Source: Thalassobaculum_A sp040219215 (GTDB lineage: Bacteria; Pseudomonadota; Alphaproteobacteria; Thalassobaculales; Thalassobaculaceae). Taken from it: 64,000 bases of DNA. The stretch lies in assembly GCF_040219215.1 (NCBI RefSeq), contig NZ_JAVJSX010000018.1:31569-95568 (forward strand), read 5' to 3'. Both the position numbers and the translations under genes were made by a program. Shown one piece after another: positions 1-8,915 of this stretch. The notes under the pieces were generated by a model that worked only from the letters and a program-made list of their open reading frames with translations, had not been told where the DNA came from and did no database searches. Positions within the stretch are counted from its first letter, which is position 1. Every line of letters starts with the position of its first letter.

Positions 1-862
1 TCATCGCGAAGTTCTTGGCAGCGACACACGCCGTGAAGGTCTGCCTGAGATCCGACGCGCTGGCGTGCAGGTTTCCGAATGCGATGACCCGCCGAACGTG
101 ACGCATGAGTCCTTGGTCGTCGGGTCGAGCGTTGCGGCCGTGTAGGGCCAGCAGTGCAAGATAGTTTGAACGATCCTGCGGGGACTGGGTCGCAAGCTGT
201 TTCAGGCGCAGGTCCAGCCTTGCCTGCACCACTGCAATGTCGCAAAAACGCGCTGCCGCCTGATCCACCAGCCTTGTAATCGCAGTCTCGGTATCTTCAG
301 TACACTCTGCGGCTTTGGCAGCCTCCACAGGACGATCGCATGTCAGCGCAGTCACCGCAGGGGCGGTCGCTGCCATCATGGCGCCGGCCCGACCCAATGC
401 TTTGGAAGCAAGTACTTTCAGGCTGTGTGAGCGCGCAACGTCGTTTGACACAAGGATGACGGACACCAAACCGGCCCAGGCGTCGACATCAGCCGGATCG
501 ACGATGGCCGCTGCGGTAGCCCATCGTACTCCGCAGACGTCCAATGCGGTCTCTCGTGACAAGGCCTGCCAGGCGCCGGCGTGGCCAGGGTCGCAGAGAA
601 GCGCGCGTTTGAACCGGGCAACGGAGCGTCCATCGTCACCATGATCGCGTGCGATCAGGCCAGCCAGATGCTGGATCGGTGCTCGGCGCTCTCCGAGAAT
701 CGGTTCAATGGCCGACTTCGCACCTGGTCCATCTCCGAGATCCCGGCGGATCAGCGCCAGCAGAAACCGTCCCTGAACGTCGTCGGGCCGTCGCTCGCAA
801 TAGGCTTCGATGAGCTTCCCGGCATCGCCGTTCCGGCCTGCGGCGCGCAACTTCCCGACCAT
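1..862 (-). CDS. TPR-like repeat protein, 3' end outside window
   Basis: An open minus-strand frame runs from ATG at 862 to the window edge with no stop (287 codons visible). The translation (MVGKLRAAGRNGDAGKL...) has the helical alanine- and leucine-rich texture of TPR proteins, for example RFLLALIRRDLGDGPGAKSA followed by RFKRALLCDPGHAGAWQAL, which resemble successive TPR units. No catalytic domain is visible in the part present. The frame stays open upstream of 862 but contains no further ATG, GTG or TTG before the divergent gene, so ATG 862 is the only reasonable start; no clear Shine-Dalgarno precedes it. It diverges from two TPR-enzyme genes, suggesting a shared role, but the function is unknown. 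Confidence 0.7.
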   Translation of the reverse strand, partial: MVGKLRAAGRNGDAGKLIEAYCERRPDDVQGRFLLALIRRDLGDGPGAKSAIEPILGERRAPIQHLAGLIARDHGDDGRSVARFKRALLCDPGHAGAWQALSRETALDVCGVRWATAAAIVDPADVDAWAGLVSVILVSNDVARSHSLKVLASKALGRAGAMMAATAPAVTALTCDRPVEAAKAAECTEDTETAITRLVDQAAARFCDIAVVQARLDLRLKQLATQSPQDRSNYLALLALHGRNARPDDQGLMRHVRRVIAFGNLHASASDLRQTFTACVAAKNFAM

Positions 863-924
863 GGTCAGAACTGGGAGGGATGACGTTGCGATGACGCGAG
901 CTCCGGTGGATGGCGCGACGAAAG

Positions 925-934
925 CCCCTAGGGG
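925..934. repeat. Perfect palindrome CCCCTAGGGG in divergent intergenic region
   Basis: A perfect 10 bp palindrome lies between the divergent TPR genes (863–1024). It could be part of an operator; no repeat copy or known motif supports this. Confidence 0.3.
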
Positions 935-1024
935 TTCACGATCTGCATATACCGAGTGGCCGCACGTCCGACAACCGCGCCGGCGTTGATTGGCGATCAG
1001 CCCCCGCCTAAATTGCCCGTGCCC

Positions 1025-2239
1025 ATGCAGATCATTGACGCACTTCGTATTGCCATACAGCACATCAACGCCGGACGTAGCGCCGAGGCCGATGCGATCT
1101 GCGCGCAGATCCTGCGGGTGCAGCCGGACCACCCGGTAGCGAACACCTTGACCGCGCGGATCGCCCGGCGCGCCAATGATCCGATCCGCGCCAAGCGCCA
1201 TATCGACGCCGCACTGGAGGCCGCGCCCGACTATGTGCCCGCCCGTGATGTCGATGCCCGTTGGGCGGGCGATGAGGCACCGGTCGGCACGGCGATACGG
1301 GCCTATCAGCGGCTGACGGTGCTTGAGCCGGCCTCCTGGTCGGCCTGGTATGATTTCGGCAACCTCCATCAGGCGCGGGCGGAGGATCCCGCCGGCGCGG
1401 TCGGATGCTACAAACGCGCGTTGGCTCTGGCACCGTTCGAGGAAGGGCCGGCGATGAACCTTGCCACGGCGGCACTCAAGCTTGGCGATTCGCCGGTAGC
1501 GCTCGCCGCCTGCGAGGATGTTCTGGCGCGGCAACCGGGCCATATCCGCGCCAACGCACTGGCTGCCACCTGCTATTACAACCTTGGGCGGTCGAACGAC
1601 GCCGATCGGTTGGTCGGCTGGGGCAGTCTCACACGGCCCTACACATTGCCAGTCCCAAGCGGATACGCTGATCTCGACAGCTTCAACCGGGAGCTCGCCG
1701 CTGCGATCCGCCGCCATCCGAATCGACGCGATGACTGGGATCCCACGAAGCGGGCGATCCGCGGCGGGTCGCTGGTGACGGACGTTCTGAAGCATGATGA
1801 CCCGGCGGTTGCGGCCTTTGCCGGATCGCTGGCCGTGGTGCTTGACCAATACGTCAAGGACCTGCCGCCGGCGGATCGGGATCCCGAGCACCCGCACCTT
1901 CGTGCCATTCCGGCCGGATACGCGCTGGATGCCTGGGCCAACATCCTCGGCGACGGCGGCCACCAGAGCGGACACATCCACAATCTCGGCTGGCTCAGCG
2001 GTGTGTACTACGCCGAAGTTCCGGCGTCGGTTCATGACGATGACCCCGGCCATGCCGGCTGGATCGAGTTCAACCGACCCGGCTATGGAATTCCGGACAG
2101 CGGTCGGGCGACGTTTCGCGCGTTGCGGCCCCAGGTCGGCATGGTGGTTCTGTTCCCGTCATATGTCTGGCACCGGACCATTCCGTTTGTCGGCGGCGAT
2201 GAGCGAATCAGCGTCGCCTTCGACCTGCACCCCCGCTAG
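1025..2239 (+). CDS. TPR protein with C-terminal 2OG-Fe(II) oxygenase domain
   Basis: The 404-residue product has TPR-like helices over about residues 1–190 (AIQHINAGRSAEADAICAQI; WYDFGNLHQARAEDPAGAV) and a C-terminal domain of the putative 2OG-Fe(II) oxygenase type. The latter shows SGHIHNLGWLSGVYY (candidate iron-ligand histidine) and YVWHRTIPF followed by ERISVAFDLHP (distal His and the Arg that would bind 2-oxoglutarate). The family is thought to hydroxylate proteins or small molecules; the substrate here is unknown. ATG 1025 was chosen because MQIIDALRIAIQ opens the first TPR helix; an in-frame GTG at 956 would add 23 proline-rich residues. The next gene begins 9 bp downstream, probably in the same operon. 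Confidence 0.85.
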   Translation: MQIIDALRIAIQHINAGRSAEADAICAQILRVQPDHPVANTLTARIARRANDPIRAKRHIDAALEAAPDYVPARDVDARWAGDEAPVGTAIRAYQRLTVLEPASWSAWYDFGNLHQARAEDPAGAVGCYKRALALAPFEEGPAMNLATAALKLGDSPVALAACEDVLARQPGHIRANALAATCYYNLGRSNDADRLVGWGSLTRPYTLPVPSGYADLDSFNRELAAAIRRHPNRRDDWDPTKRAIRGGSLVTDVLKHDDPAVAAFAGSLAVVLDQYVKDLPPADRDPEHPHLRAIPAGYALDAWANILGDGGHQSGHIHNLGWLSGVYYAEVPASVHDDDPGHAGWIEFNRPGYGIPDSGRATFRALRPQVGMVVLFPSYVWHRTIPFVGGDERISVAFDLHPR

Positions 2240-2248
2240 AACGGTCCG

Positions 2249-4159
2249 ATGGCTCCGCGCACCGCGACAGATATCGGGTCGGCCCTTGAAGCGCTGCAGC
2301 GCGCCGGTGTGCTGTTCCGCTCCGGCCTGCATCTTGAAGCGGCTGCCATCTATCGTGACGTCATCCGGCAACGCCCGCGCATTCCCGACGTCCACAACAA
2401 CCTTGGCATCGCGCTGAAGGCCGCCGGCCATGTCGCCGATGCGGTCCCTTGTTTCCGGCGTGCGGTCCGGCTGAAGCCCGACTACGTTGCCGCGCACGCC
2501 AACCTGGCGGCGGCGCTCGAAGCCCTCGACCGGCCGCTCGACGGGCTTGAGCATCGCATCGACGCCTGGCGGCTGAATCCCGACGATCTCGAACAGCGTG
2601 ACGCCCTGGTAACCGCGCTGCGCCGCTGCCCGTTCGACAAGCCGCATGCCGGCGCTCGGTCCGTGCTGACCGTTCTGTTCGAGCGGGACGGTCTGGACCG
2701 GCAGGCGCTGGCAAGCCCGGCGATCCGTGTCTGGCGCGCGCAGCCGGCGATCCGGCGCGCCGTCGAGGCGGCGGCGTGGGGCTATCCGGAACGGGAACAT
2801 CCCGGTTCCGCGTTTCGGCCTCTGACCGGCTTTCTCCCCGACGAACTGGCACTGTCGGCCTTGGCTTCTGCGGTAATCGTCGATCCTGACATGGAGGCGG
2901 CGATCGTCTTCACCCGGCGTCATCTGGTGTCGGAGTTGTCAGCCCTCCGCCCGTTGGGTGCCGACCTTTCCTGGCTGGCAGCTCTCGCACTCCAAGCGCG
3001 CGCCGTTGAGTGGGTCTGGCCGGAGACTCCGGAGGAGGCCGCCGACCTTCAGGTTCTCGACAGACTGATCGATGAATCGAGCCCGATGTCCGAGCGTGTG
3101 CTGGTCAGGGCGATGTATCGGCCGATGGAGAGCGATCCGATGGTCGACGCCCTTCGGCGCGAAGCTTCGATGCTGCGCTACGATGATGCGTCGCTCTGGG
3201 CGTTGCTGTTGCGCCGCACGTTCCTGGATACGCACGCGGAATCGCGGCTGGAGGCGGAGATGCCGGCGTTGACCGCGATCGCCGACGATACCTCGGCCGC
3301 GGTTCGGGCTCAGTACGAGGAGAATCCCTACCCCCGCTGGCTGTCGATTGACCGTCGACCGCCGCGGAGTCTTGCCGACCACCTGCGCCGGGTACTTCCA
3401 AGTGCGCCGCAGGGCCGGGTTCCCGACGGACCGATGCGGATCCTGATCGCTGGTTGCGGAACCGGTCGTCACGCCATCCAGACCGCGCTCCGATATCATG
3501 AAAGCCGGGTCCTGGCCGTTGATCTGTCTCGCCGGTCTCTTGCCTATGCCAAGCGCATGGCACGCGATCTCGGCATCGACAACCTGACGTTCAGCCAGGC
3601 GGATATTCTTGCACTCGAGGGACACGCGGACCGCTTCGATCTGATCGAGAGTTCAGGGGTGCTCCACCACCTCTCCGATCCGATGGCTGGTTGGCGGGTG
3701 CTGCGCGGTCTTCTGGCACCGGGCGGGCTGATGCGGATCGCATTGTACAGCCGGCGCGCGCGGGCGGGCTTCGACGACATCCGCGCCACGATTCCGGTTG
3801 ATGGACCCGTCATAGAACGCGTCCGTCAGGCGCGTCGGACGGTCATGGGCATGCCTGCCGGTCATCCGGCGCGGGCCTTGCTGCGCACCGCCGATTTCTA
3901 CGCGGCGAGCGGGGTTCGCGACGCGCTGCTGCACGTCAGCGAGACGGTGGTCGATCCGATCTGGATCGACGAGGCGTTGCGGAAACTCGACCTTCGGTTC
4001 CTTGGCTTCGAACTGCCGGACCCGGCTATCCTGGCGCTCTATCGGCGACATCGCAGGGACGATCCCGCCGCTCTCGATCTCAGCGTATGGGATTCTGTCG
4101 AGGCCGAGCGGCCAGACATCTTCCTCGGCATGTATCAGTTCTGGTGTCGTGAAGCATGA
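2249..4159 (+). CDS. TPR protein with C-terminal SAM-dependent methyltransferase domain
   Basis: The 636-residue protein has two or three TPR units near the N-terminus (AAIYRDVIRQRPRIPDVHNN; AVRLKPDYVAAHANLAAALE), a middle region without an obvious domain, the family marker YEENPYPRW near residue 355, and a class I methyltransferase domain at about 390–520. Motif I is ILIAGCGTGRHAIQ, the acidic residue ending beta-2 is in VLAVDLS, and SSGVLHHLSDP and LLAPGGLMRI are later motifs. The acceptor is unknown. It follows the TPR-oxygenase gene by 9 bp, so the two enzymes may modify the same target; that link is inferred from position. Confidence 0.88.
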   Translation: MAPRTATDIGSALEALQRAGVLFRSGLHLEAAAIYRDVIRQRPRIPDVHNNLGIALKAAGHVADAVPCFRRAVRLKPDYVAAHANLAAALEALDRPLDGLEHRIDAWRLNPDDLEQRDALVTALRRCPFDKPHAGARSVLTVLFERDGLDRQALASPAIRVWRAQPAIRRAVEAAAWGYPEREHPGSAFRPLTGFLPDELALSALASAVIVDPDMEAAIVFTRRHLVSELSALRPLGADLSWLAALALQARAVEWVWPETPEEAADLQVLDRLIDESSPMSERVLVRAMYRPMESDPMVDALRREASMLRYDDASLWALLLRRTFLDTHAESRLEAEMPALTAIADDTSAAVRAQYEENPYPRWLSIDRRPPRSLADHLRRVLPSAPQGRVPDGPMRILIAGCGTGRHAIQTALRYHESRVLAVDLSRRSLAYAKRMARDLGIDNLTFSQADILALEGHADRFDLIESSGVLHHLSDPMAGWRVLRGLLAPGGLMRIALYSRRARAGFDDIRATIPVDGPVIERVRQARRTVMGMPAGHPARALLRTADFYAASGVRDALLHVSETVVDPIWIDEALRKLDLRFLGFELPDPAILALYRRHRRDDPAALDLSVWDSVEAERPDIFLGMYQFWCREA

Positions 4160-4170
4160 ACCGGTGACGG

Positions 4171-4389
4171 TTACGTCTCGTCTTCCGGTCGCTCCTGCAG
4201 GCCGGCTTCCAATTCGGCTTCCTCGGGCACTTCCTCGGTCGGCAGGCGGTAGCCGCCGCCGAGCCACTGGCCGAGATCGAGGGTCTTGCACCGCGGCGAA
4301 CAGAACGGACGGTAGTCCGCGACGCTGGGCTTCTTACAGATCGGGCACGAGCTGCGCCGGGCCTTGGCGATCGAATACACCTCCGCCAT
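4171..4389 (-). CDS. yacG: DNA gyrase inhibitor YacG
   Basis: The 72-residue protein carries the YacG zinc finger, CPICKKP followed by FCSPRCKTLDLGQWL, with four cysteines, and an acidic C-terminal tail. In E. coli YacG binds GyrB and inhibits gyrase. ATG 4389 overlaps the TGA of the upstream RNase E/G gene (TGATG), indicating translational coupling; a TTG one codon earlier is less likely. It is the last gene of the minus-strand housekeeping block. Confidence 0.93.
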   Translation of the reverse strand: MAEVYSIAKARRSSCPICKKPSVADYRPFCSPRCKTLDLGQWLGGGYRLPTEEVPEEAELEAGLQERPEDET

Positions 4390-5666
4390 CAAACCTCGCT
4401 TTCCACACGAAATGCATTGCCGGACAGAGCCGGATCGACGCGCACCGACAAATGACCAAGGCGCCGCCGCTCCACCTGCAAGATAGGCTGACCGGGTCCG
4501 TCAAACCAAGCCGCAACCGCCGGGGCCACGCAGAGCCGCGGGCGCGCGATGCGGTTGGCCTCCCGGCGCGCGGCGCGAAGGGCGTCCCAGGCAACAGCGC
4601 GTGGCGAACTCGCCGGTTCTCGCGGGTCCGTCAACAGGTCGTCGGCCAATGGCCGTCGGGCACCCTCGCGCACGATTTCCAGCATGCCGCCCGGCGTCCA
4701 GCCCAGTACCCGGGTGCCGACGGGGTCGGTCGCGGCCTGTTCGGCGATCCGTTCCTGTATTCGTTTGCGGGTCGCACGGTCGGTCATTCGTGGCAGGTCG
4801 AGCAGTACAGTTCCATGAACGCCGCGCAGGCGCATCTGCCGGATCGCTGCCAGACCGGCGGCTTCGTTGGCTCGCCGAAACCCCTCGGCGCCGCCGCCGG
4901 ACGGCAGGTTCACGTCAACCAGGGTCGCCGCTTCGACCATGTCGACAACCAACTCGCCGCCGCCCTCCAGCGGCACCCGGTGGGCAAGAGCCCCGGCCAG
5001 GGCGTCACCGCCGCCGCATTCCTCGAACGCCTCGCCCGACTCGTCGATCTCGGGCTCTACGCCCGGCGCGTGACTTCTGGCTGCCGTCACGATCGGGATC
5101 GGTGGTTGAAGCCAAGCTGGTGGCTCCAGAAGGGCGGATCGCTCTGATAGTGCATTCCAGCGCTGCGCGAGATGTTCAGCGTCGGCGACCAGATCCTCGA
5201 TCGGTATGTCGGCGCCGGTCGAGCGGACCAACAGTCCGGCGTCATTGGGTGCCGACGCGGCCAGTGCCGACCGGATGGCCGATCGCCGCGCCTTGCCGCC
5301 GATTGCCGCCGATAGGCCGACACCGGCAGTGTGGGAGGTCAGTACCAGCGAGCCGGATGCCAGCTCGACGCCGAGGCGTGCAACCGCTCGTTTGGCGGAT
5401 ATCGTGTCGCGCGTGATCTGAACGAGGACGGCGGCGCCTTCGACAAGGGTGCGGGTCGTAACGTGAACCTCGGCGCCGGGGACCGCGACGGTCGCAGATC
5501 CGGTGTCACGGTGAAGCGCGACAACCCGGCCGAGCGCTATGCCTCCGAGCAGCGACGGACGGTCGGCGGCCTCGATCCACAGATCGACAACCTCGCCGGC
5601 TGACAGGAAGGCCACCCGTGTGGCCCAGGGCGCCCGATCGACGACGATCCTGTCAATCGCCGGCAT
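4389..5666 (-). CDS. Ribonuclease E/G family protein, short form
   Basis: The 425-residue protein contains the RNase E/G catalytic core: an S1-like N-terminal part (GGIALGRVVALHRDTGSATV) and the DNase-I-like part with the two metal-binding aspartates, in TLVDVNLPSG and TVLLDLPRM. Endoribonucleases of this family process rRNA and start mRNA decay. The C-terminus lacks the CPxC zinc-link used for dimer contact in RNase E and G and lacks any scaffold tail. ATG 5666 was chosen; a GTG at 5681 would lengthen the overlap with maf. It overlaps maf by 14 bp upstream and yacG downstream. Confidence 0.9.
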   Translation of the reverse strand: MPAIDRIVVDRAPWATRVAFLSAGEVVDLWIEAADRPSLLGGIALGRVVALHRDTGSATVAVPGAEVHVTTRTLVEGAAVLVQITRDTISAKRAVARLGVELASGSLVLTSHTAGVGLSAAIGGKARRSAIRSALAASAPNDAGLLVRSTGADIPIEDLVADAEHLAQRWNALSERSALLEPPAWLQPPIPIVTAARSHAPGVEPEIDESGEAFEECGGGDALAGALAHRVPLEGGGELVVDMVEAATLVDVNLPSGGGAEGFRRANEAAGLAAIRQMRLRGVHGTVLLDLPRMTDRATRKRIQERIAEQAATDPVGTRVLGWTPGGMLEIVREGARRPLADDLLTDPREPASSPRAVAWDALRAARREANRIARPRLCVAPAVAAWFDGPGQPILQVERRRLGHLSVRVDPALSGNAFRVESEV

Positions 5667-6249
5667 GACGGAAGCCGACACCGGTCAGCAGGCCGTAGGT
5701 CTCGGCCAGCGGCAGTCCCACGACGTTTGAGTAGGAGCCATTGACCAGGGTGATGTAGGCCGCCGCCAGACCCTGGATGGCATACCCGCCGGCTTTACCG
5801 TGCCATTGGCCGGACGCCAGGTAGGCGGCGATCTCGCGTTGCTCCAGACGCTTCATCTCGACCCGGGTTTCCACGACCCGCGTCCTGATCGAGCCATCCG
5901 GTGCGACCAGCGCGATTCCGCCGATCACGCGGTGTCGGCGCCCGGACAGCAGTTCGAGGCACTGGCGCGCCTCCCGCTCGGCTTCGGCTTTCGGCAGGAT
6001 GCGCAGACCGCACGCGACGACGGTATCGGCGGCCAGCACCCAGCAACCCGTGTGGCGCACGGCAACGGCTTGCGCTTTCTGGCCGGCCATACGCTCGGCG
6101 TAGACGCGCGGTCGTTCGGAACGTCGCGGGGATTCGTCGATCTCGGCCGGGTCGGTCCGGGCAGGCGTCAGGCCGATCTGACGGACCAGATCGGCGCGTC
6201 GCGGCGAGGCCGACGCCAGCACCAGCGCACAGCCATCCGGCGCGCGCAA
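5653..6249 (-). CDS. maf: Maf-like nucleoside triphosphate pyrophosphatase
   Basis: The 198-residue protein opens with the Maf signature LASASPRRADLVRQIGL and continues with AADTVVACG and SGRRHRVIGGIAL, as in Maf/YhdE enzymes that hydrolyse non-canonical or pyrimidine NTPs to NMP and pyrophosphate. The start appears to be TTG at 6249, since no in-frame ATG lies before the signature; a GTG at codon 10 would cut the beta-1 strand. It lies between infA and the RNase gene, the usual alphaproteobacterial order. Confidence 0.93.
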   Translation of the reverse strand: MRAPDGCALVLASASPRRADLVRQIGLTPARTDPAEIDESPRRSERPRVYAERMAGQKAQAVAVRHTGCWVLAADTVVACGLRILPKAEAEREARQCLELLSGRRHRVIGGIALVAPDGSIRTRVVETRVEMKRLEQREIAAYLASGQWHGKAGGYAIQGLAAAYITLVNGSYSNVVGLPLAETYGLLTGVGFRHAGD

Positions 6250-6287
6250 TGGGACGATGTTGCTGAGGTCCGGAGCGGCACCGGTGC

Positions 6288-6506
6288 TTACTTGAATCGG
6301 AATGTGATGCGGCCTTTGGTCAGATCGTAGGGAGTCATCTCAACGTTCACCCGGTCGCCGGCCAGGACACGGATGCGGTTCTTGCGCATCTTGCCGCTGG
6401 TGTGTGCCAACACTTGGTGCTCGTTATCGAGTTGTACCCGAAACATGGCGTTCGGTAGAAGTTCCGCAACGGTTCCGGGGAACTCGATCACGTCGTCTTT
6501 CGGCAT
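6288..6506 (-). CDS. infA: Translation initiation factor IF-1
   Basis: The 72-residue protein is a full-length IF-1 with a single S1/OB fold: MPKDDVIEFPGTVAELLPNA, then HTSGKMRKNRIRVLAGD and the terminal TKGRITFRFK. It binds the ribosomal A site with IF-2 and IF-3 during initiation. A strong AGGAGG Shine-Dalgarno lies just upstream of ATG 6506, which rules out the longer in-frame start at 6581. Confidence 0.98.
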   Translation of the reverse strand: MPKDDVIEFPGTVAELLPNAMFRVQLDNEHQVLAHTSGKMRKNRIRVLAGDRVNVEMTPYDLTKGRITFRFK

Positions 6507-6602
6507 GGTCCCTCCTGCTGGGATGGAAGATGCCGATTTAGTGCGGGGGGCCCGAGCCTTCGTCAAGGTGGTTGGAAGCATCTCAGCCAGTCAATGGCTG
6601 CA

Positions 6603-7088
6603 CTACTCCGATGTTTCCGGGAATCTCTTTCGGATCCGCCGATCCAGCTCGTCTCTGACCGCGCGATAGGCATCGAGACGGGTGGCGCGATTGCCGTCGA
6701 GCATGGTGACGTCGAGGGTCGGCCAGTACTCGATGTCGCACGCCATGGTCCGGGTCAGCTCGATGGAGCGGTGCTGGGCTTCCGGCGACAGAGAGACGAT
6801 CAGGTCAAAGAAGCCGTCCTCCAACTCGTCAAAGCTCTTGGGCCGGTGCTTCGCCACGTCGATCCCGAGTTCAGCCATTACCTCGACGACGAACGGGTCG
6901 AGTGTGCCATGCCGTACTCCGCACGAGTCGACATACACTCGTGTGCGGAGCCGGCGCTTCAGAAGCGCTTCGGCCATCGGCGAACGGACGGCGTTCATGT
7001 TGCAGGCAAACAGCACCGCACTGGGCTGGGCGATCGGGGCAAGCGGATCGACGGCCACGTCGGTCAGCCCCGGATGTGCAGTACGCAT
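6603..7088 (-). CDS. Low molecular weight protein-tyrosine-phosphatase family protein
   Basis: The 161-residue protein has the CX5R(S/T) P-loop as CNMNAVRSPMAEALL at about residues 29–43 and a later acid region in YWPTLDVT, which stands where the family normally has DP. The fold is shared with arsenate reductase, but position and sequence match the conserved phosphatase of this alphaproteobacterial block. The physiological substrate is unknown. The start overlaps the end of the UPF0262 gene by 25 bp. Confidence 0.9.
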   Translation of the reverse strand: MRTAHPGLTDVAVDPLAPIAQPSAVLFACNMNAVRSPMAEALLKRRLRTRVYVDSCGVRHGTLDPFVVEVMAELGIDVAKHRPKSFDELEDGFFDLIVSLSPEAQHRSIELTRTMACDIEYWPTLDVTMLDGNRATRLDAYRAVRDELDRRIRKRFPETSE

Positions 7089-7597
7089 AGCAGCGTGAAC
7101 AGCCGCCGTGCCGTCGGGAAGTCCATCGCAACCCGTCCGTCCAGGCGCTCCTGCAGGAGGGTTGAGCCCTCGTTGTGCAGACCGCGCCGGCCCATGTCGA
7201 TTGCCTCGATCTGCGAAGGCGACAGGCGCTTGATGGCGTCGTAGTAGCTCTCGCAGATCTGGAAGTAATCGCGCACCAGCCGACGAAACGGCGTCAGCGG
7301 CAGCGCTACCGTCGCCCGCAGCTCCTCGCCGGTATCCCGGACGTCCAGGATCAGGCGGTTCTCCTCGATCCGCAAATGCAGGTGGTAGGGACCGGCTCCC
7401 GCCTGCGATGGCCGAAACCGGTTTTCCTCAAGCAGGTCATAGACCGCGATGGCGCGTTCCTGCTCGACCTCGGGGCTGCGGCGAATCACGGTGCGCTCGT
7501 CCAGCGTGATGTGAACGATCCGCGCGTCCTCGCCGGTCAGGTCGAGGGCTGAGTTCGCCGCGGCACCCGGCGCGTCGTCCGGATCATGATCCGGCAT
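7064..7597 (-). CDS. UPF0262 family protein
   Basis: The 177-residue protein matches the UPF0262 family of alphaproteobacteria: IVHITLDERTVIRRSPEVEQ, YHLHLRIEENRLILDV, then FQICESYYDAIKRLSP and an SQIEAIDMGRRGLHNEG segment. No enzymatic motif is visible and no function is established. A GGAGGG Shine-Dalgarno precedes ATG 7597. It is invariably found between hisD and the phosphatase gene in this group, as here. Confidence 0.9.
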   Translation of the reverse strand: MPDHDPDDAPGAAANSALDLTGEDARIVHITLDERTVIRRSPEVEQERAIAVYDLLEENRFRPSQAGAGPYHLHLRIEENRLILDVRDTGEELRATVALPLTPFRRLVRDYFQICESYYDAIKRLSPSQIEAIDMGRRGLHNEGSTLLQERLDGRVAMDFPTARRLFTLLCVLHIRG

Positions 7598-7619
7598 GCG
7601 CCCTCCCTGGAGCGGTGGA

Positions 7620-8915
7620 TCAGCGTCGGTTCAGGCGGACAGCGATTGAGCGCGCGTGCGCGTCCAATCCTTCCGCCTCGGCCAGTGTAATCGCGGCCGG
7701 CCCGATTGCCGCAAGGCTTGTAGCGTCGCACGCCACCGTGGTGGTGCGCTTCAGAAAATCCTGCACGCCAAGACCCGAGGAAAACCGCGCAGTCCTGGCG
7801 GTCGGCAACACGTGGTTCGGCCCGGCAACATAGTCGCCGACTGCTTCCGGCGCGAACCGGCCGAGGAAGATCGCCCCGGCGTGCCGCACCTTGGCCGACA
7901 TAGCGTCGGGGTCGGAAACCGCCAGTTCCAGATGTTCCGGAGCCAACCGGTCAACCAGGGCAGGGGCCTCGTCCAACGAGCGCACCAAGACGACCGCGCC
8001 CTGGGTCCGCCAGCTTTCCGATGCGATCACGGTTCGTGGCAGGGTCGACAGATGGTCGTCCACGGCCGCGATCACCCGGTCGGCGAACGCCGCGTCGTCG
8101 GTGATCAGGATCGCCTGCGCTACCTCGTCGTGTTCGGCCTGGCTGAGCAGGTCGATGGCGATCCAAGATGGATCGTTGTCGGCGTCGGCCACCACCAGGA
8201 TTTCCGACGGTCCGGCGATCGAATCGATGCCGACCCGGCCGAACACCTGGCGCTTGGCGGCGGCGACATAGGCGTTGCCTGGTCCGACGATCTTGTCGAC
8301 CGGCCGGATGCTTTCGGTGCCGTAGGCGAGGGCACCGACTGCCTGGGCGCCACCGACCCGCCAGAGCTCGGTGATCCCAGCGACCCGTGCCGCAACCAGT
8401 ACCAGATCGTTCAGAACTCCGTCCGGCGTCGGCACCACCATGACCCGCCGGCCGACGCCGGCAACCCGGGCCGGAATGGCGTTCATCAGCACCGACGACG
8501 GGTACGCGGCCTTGCCGCCGGGCACGTACAGCCCGACCGCATCCATGGCAGTCCAGCGCAGTCCCAGGCGGACCCCGTCGTCGTCGACGTATTCAAAGCC
8601 CTGCGGAAGCTGGCGGGCATGGAACGCCTCGATCCGGCCGGCGGCCACCTCCAGCGCGGCCCGCAGGTTCGGCGCCACGCGGGCGACAGCGGCATCAACC
8701 TCGGCTTCGGTGATCGCAAGCCCGGTCACCGAGGGGTCGAACCGGTCGAACCGGCGAGTGTACTCGATCAGCGCTGCGTCCCCGCGCGCGGCCACATCAT
8801 CAAGGATCGCCTTGGCAGCATCTCCGACCTCGGCGTCGGATTCGCGCTTGGAATGCACCAGCTCATCGAAACGCGCGGCGAAATCGGCGTCCCGGGTGTC
8901 AAGCCTACGCGGCAC
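7620..8915 (-). CDS. hisD: Histidinol dehydrogenase
   Basis: The 431-residue protein is a full-length HisD, catalysing the last two oxidations of histidine synthesis (L-histidinol to L-histidine, NAD and zinc dependent). Recognisable segments include GLYVPGGKAAYPSSVLMNAI, the family marker around DKIVGPGNAYVAAAKRQVFG, SIAGPSEILVVAD, the catalytic Glu-His pair in RLAPEHLEL, and GPNHVLPT. The start is GTG 8915, overlapping the hisG stop by 11 bp, so the two are translationally coupled. Confidence 0.97.
   Translation of the reverse strand: MPRRLDTRDADFAARFDELVHSKRESDAEVGDAAKAILDDVAARGDAALIEYTRRFDRFDPSVTGLAITEAEVDAAVARVAPNLRAALEVAAGRIEAFHARQLPQGFEYVDDDGVRLGLRWTAMDAVGLYVPGGKAAYPSSVLMNAIPARVAGVGRRVMVVPTPDGVLNDLVLVAARVAGITELWRVGGAQAVGALAYGTESIRPVDKIVGPGNAYVAAAKRQVFGRVGIDSIAGPSEILVVADADNDPSWIAIDLLSQAEHDEVAQAILITDDAAFADRVIAAVDDHLSTLPRTVIASESWRTQGAVVLVRSLDEAPALVDRLAPEHLELAVSDPDAMSAKVRHAGAIFLGRFAPEAVGDYVAGPNHVLPTARTARFSSGLGVQDFLKRTTTVACDATSLAAIGPAAITLAEAEGLDAHARSIAVRLNRR

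Noticed and set aside
315..883. Short plus-strand frames over the first 900 bp
   Set aside because: A single minus-strand TPR-like frame runs continuously through the same interval to the window edge and explains the coding bias.
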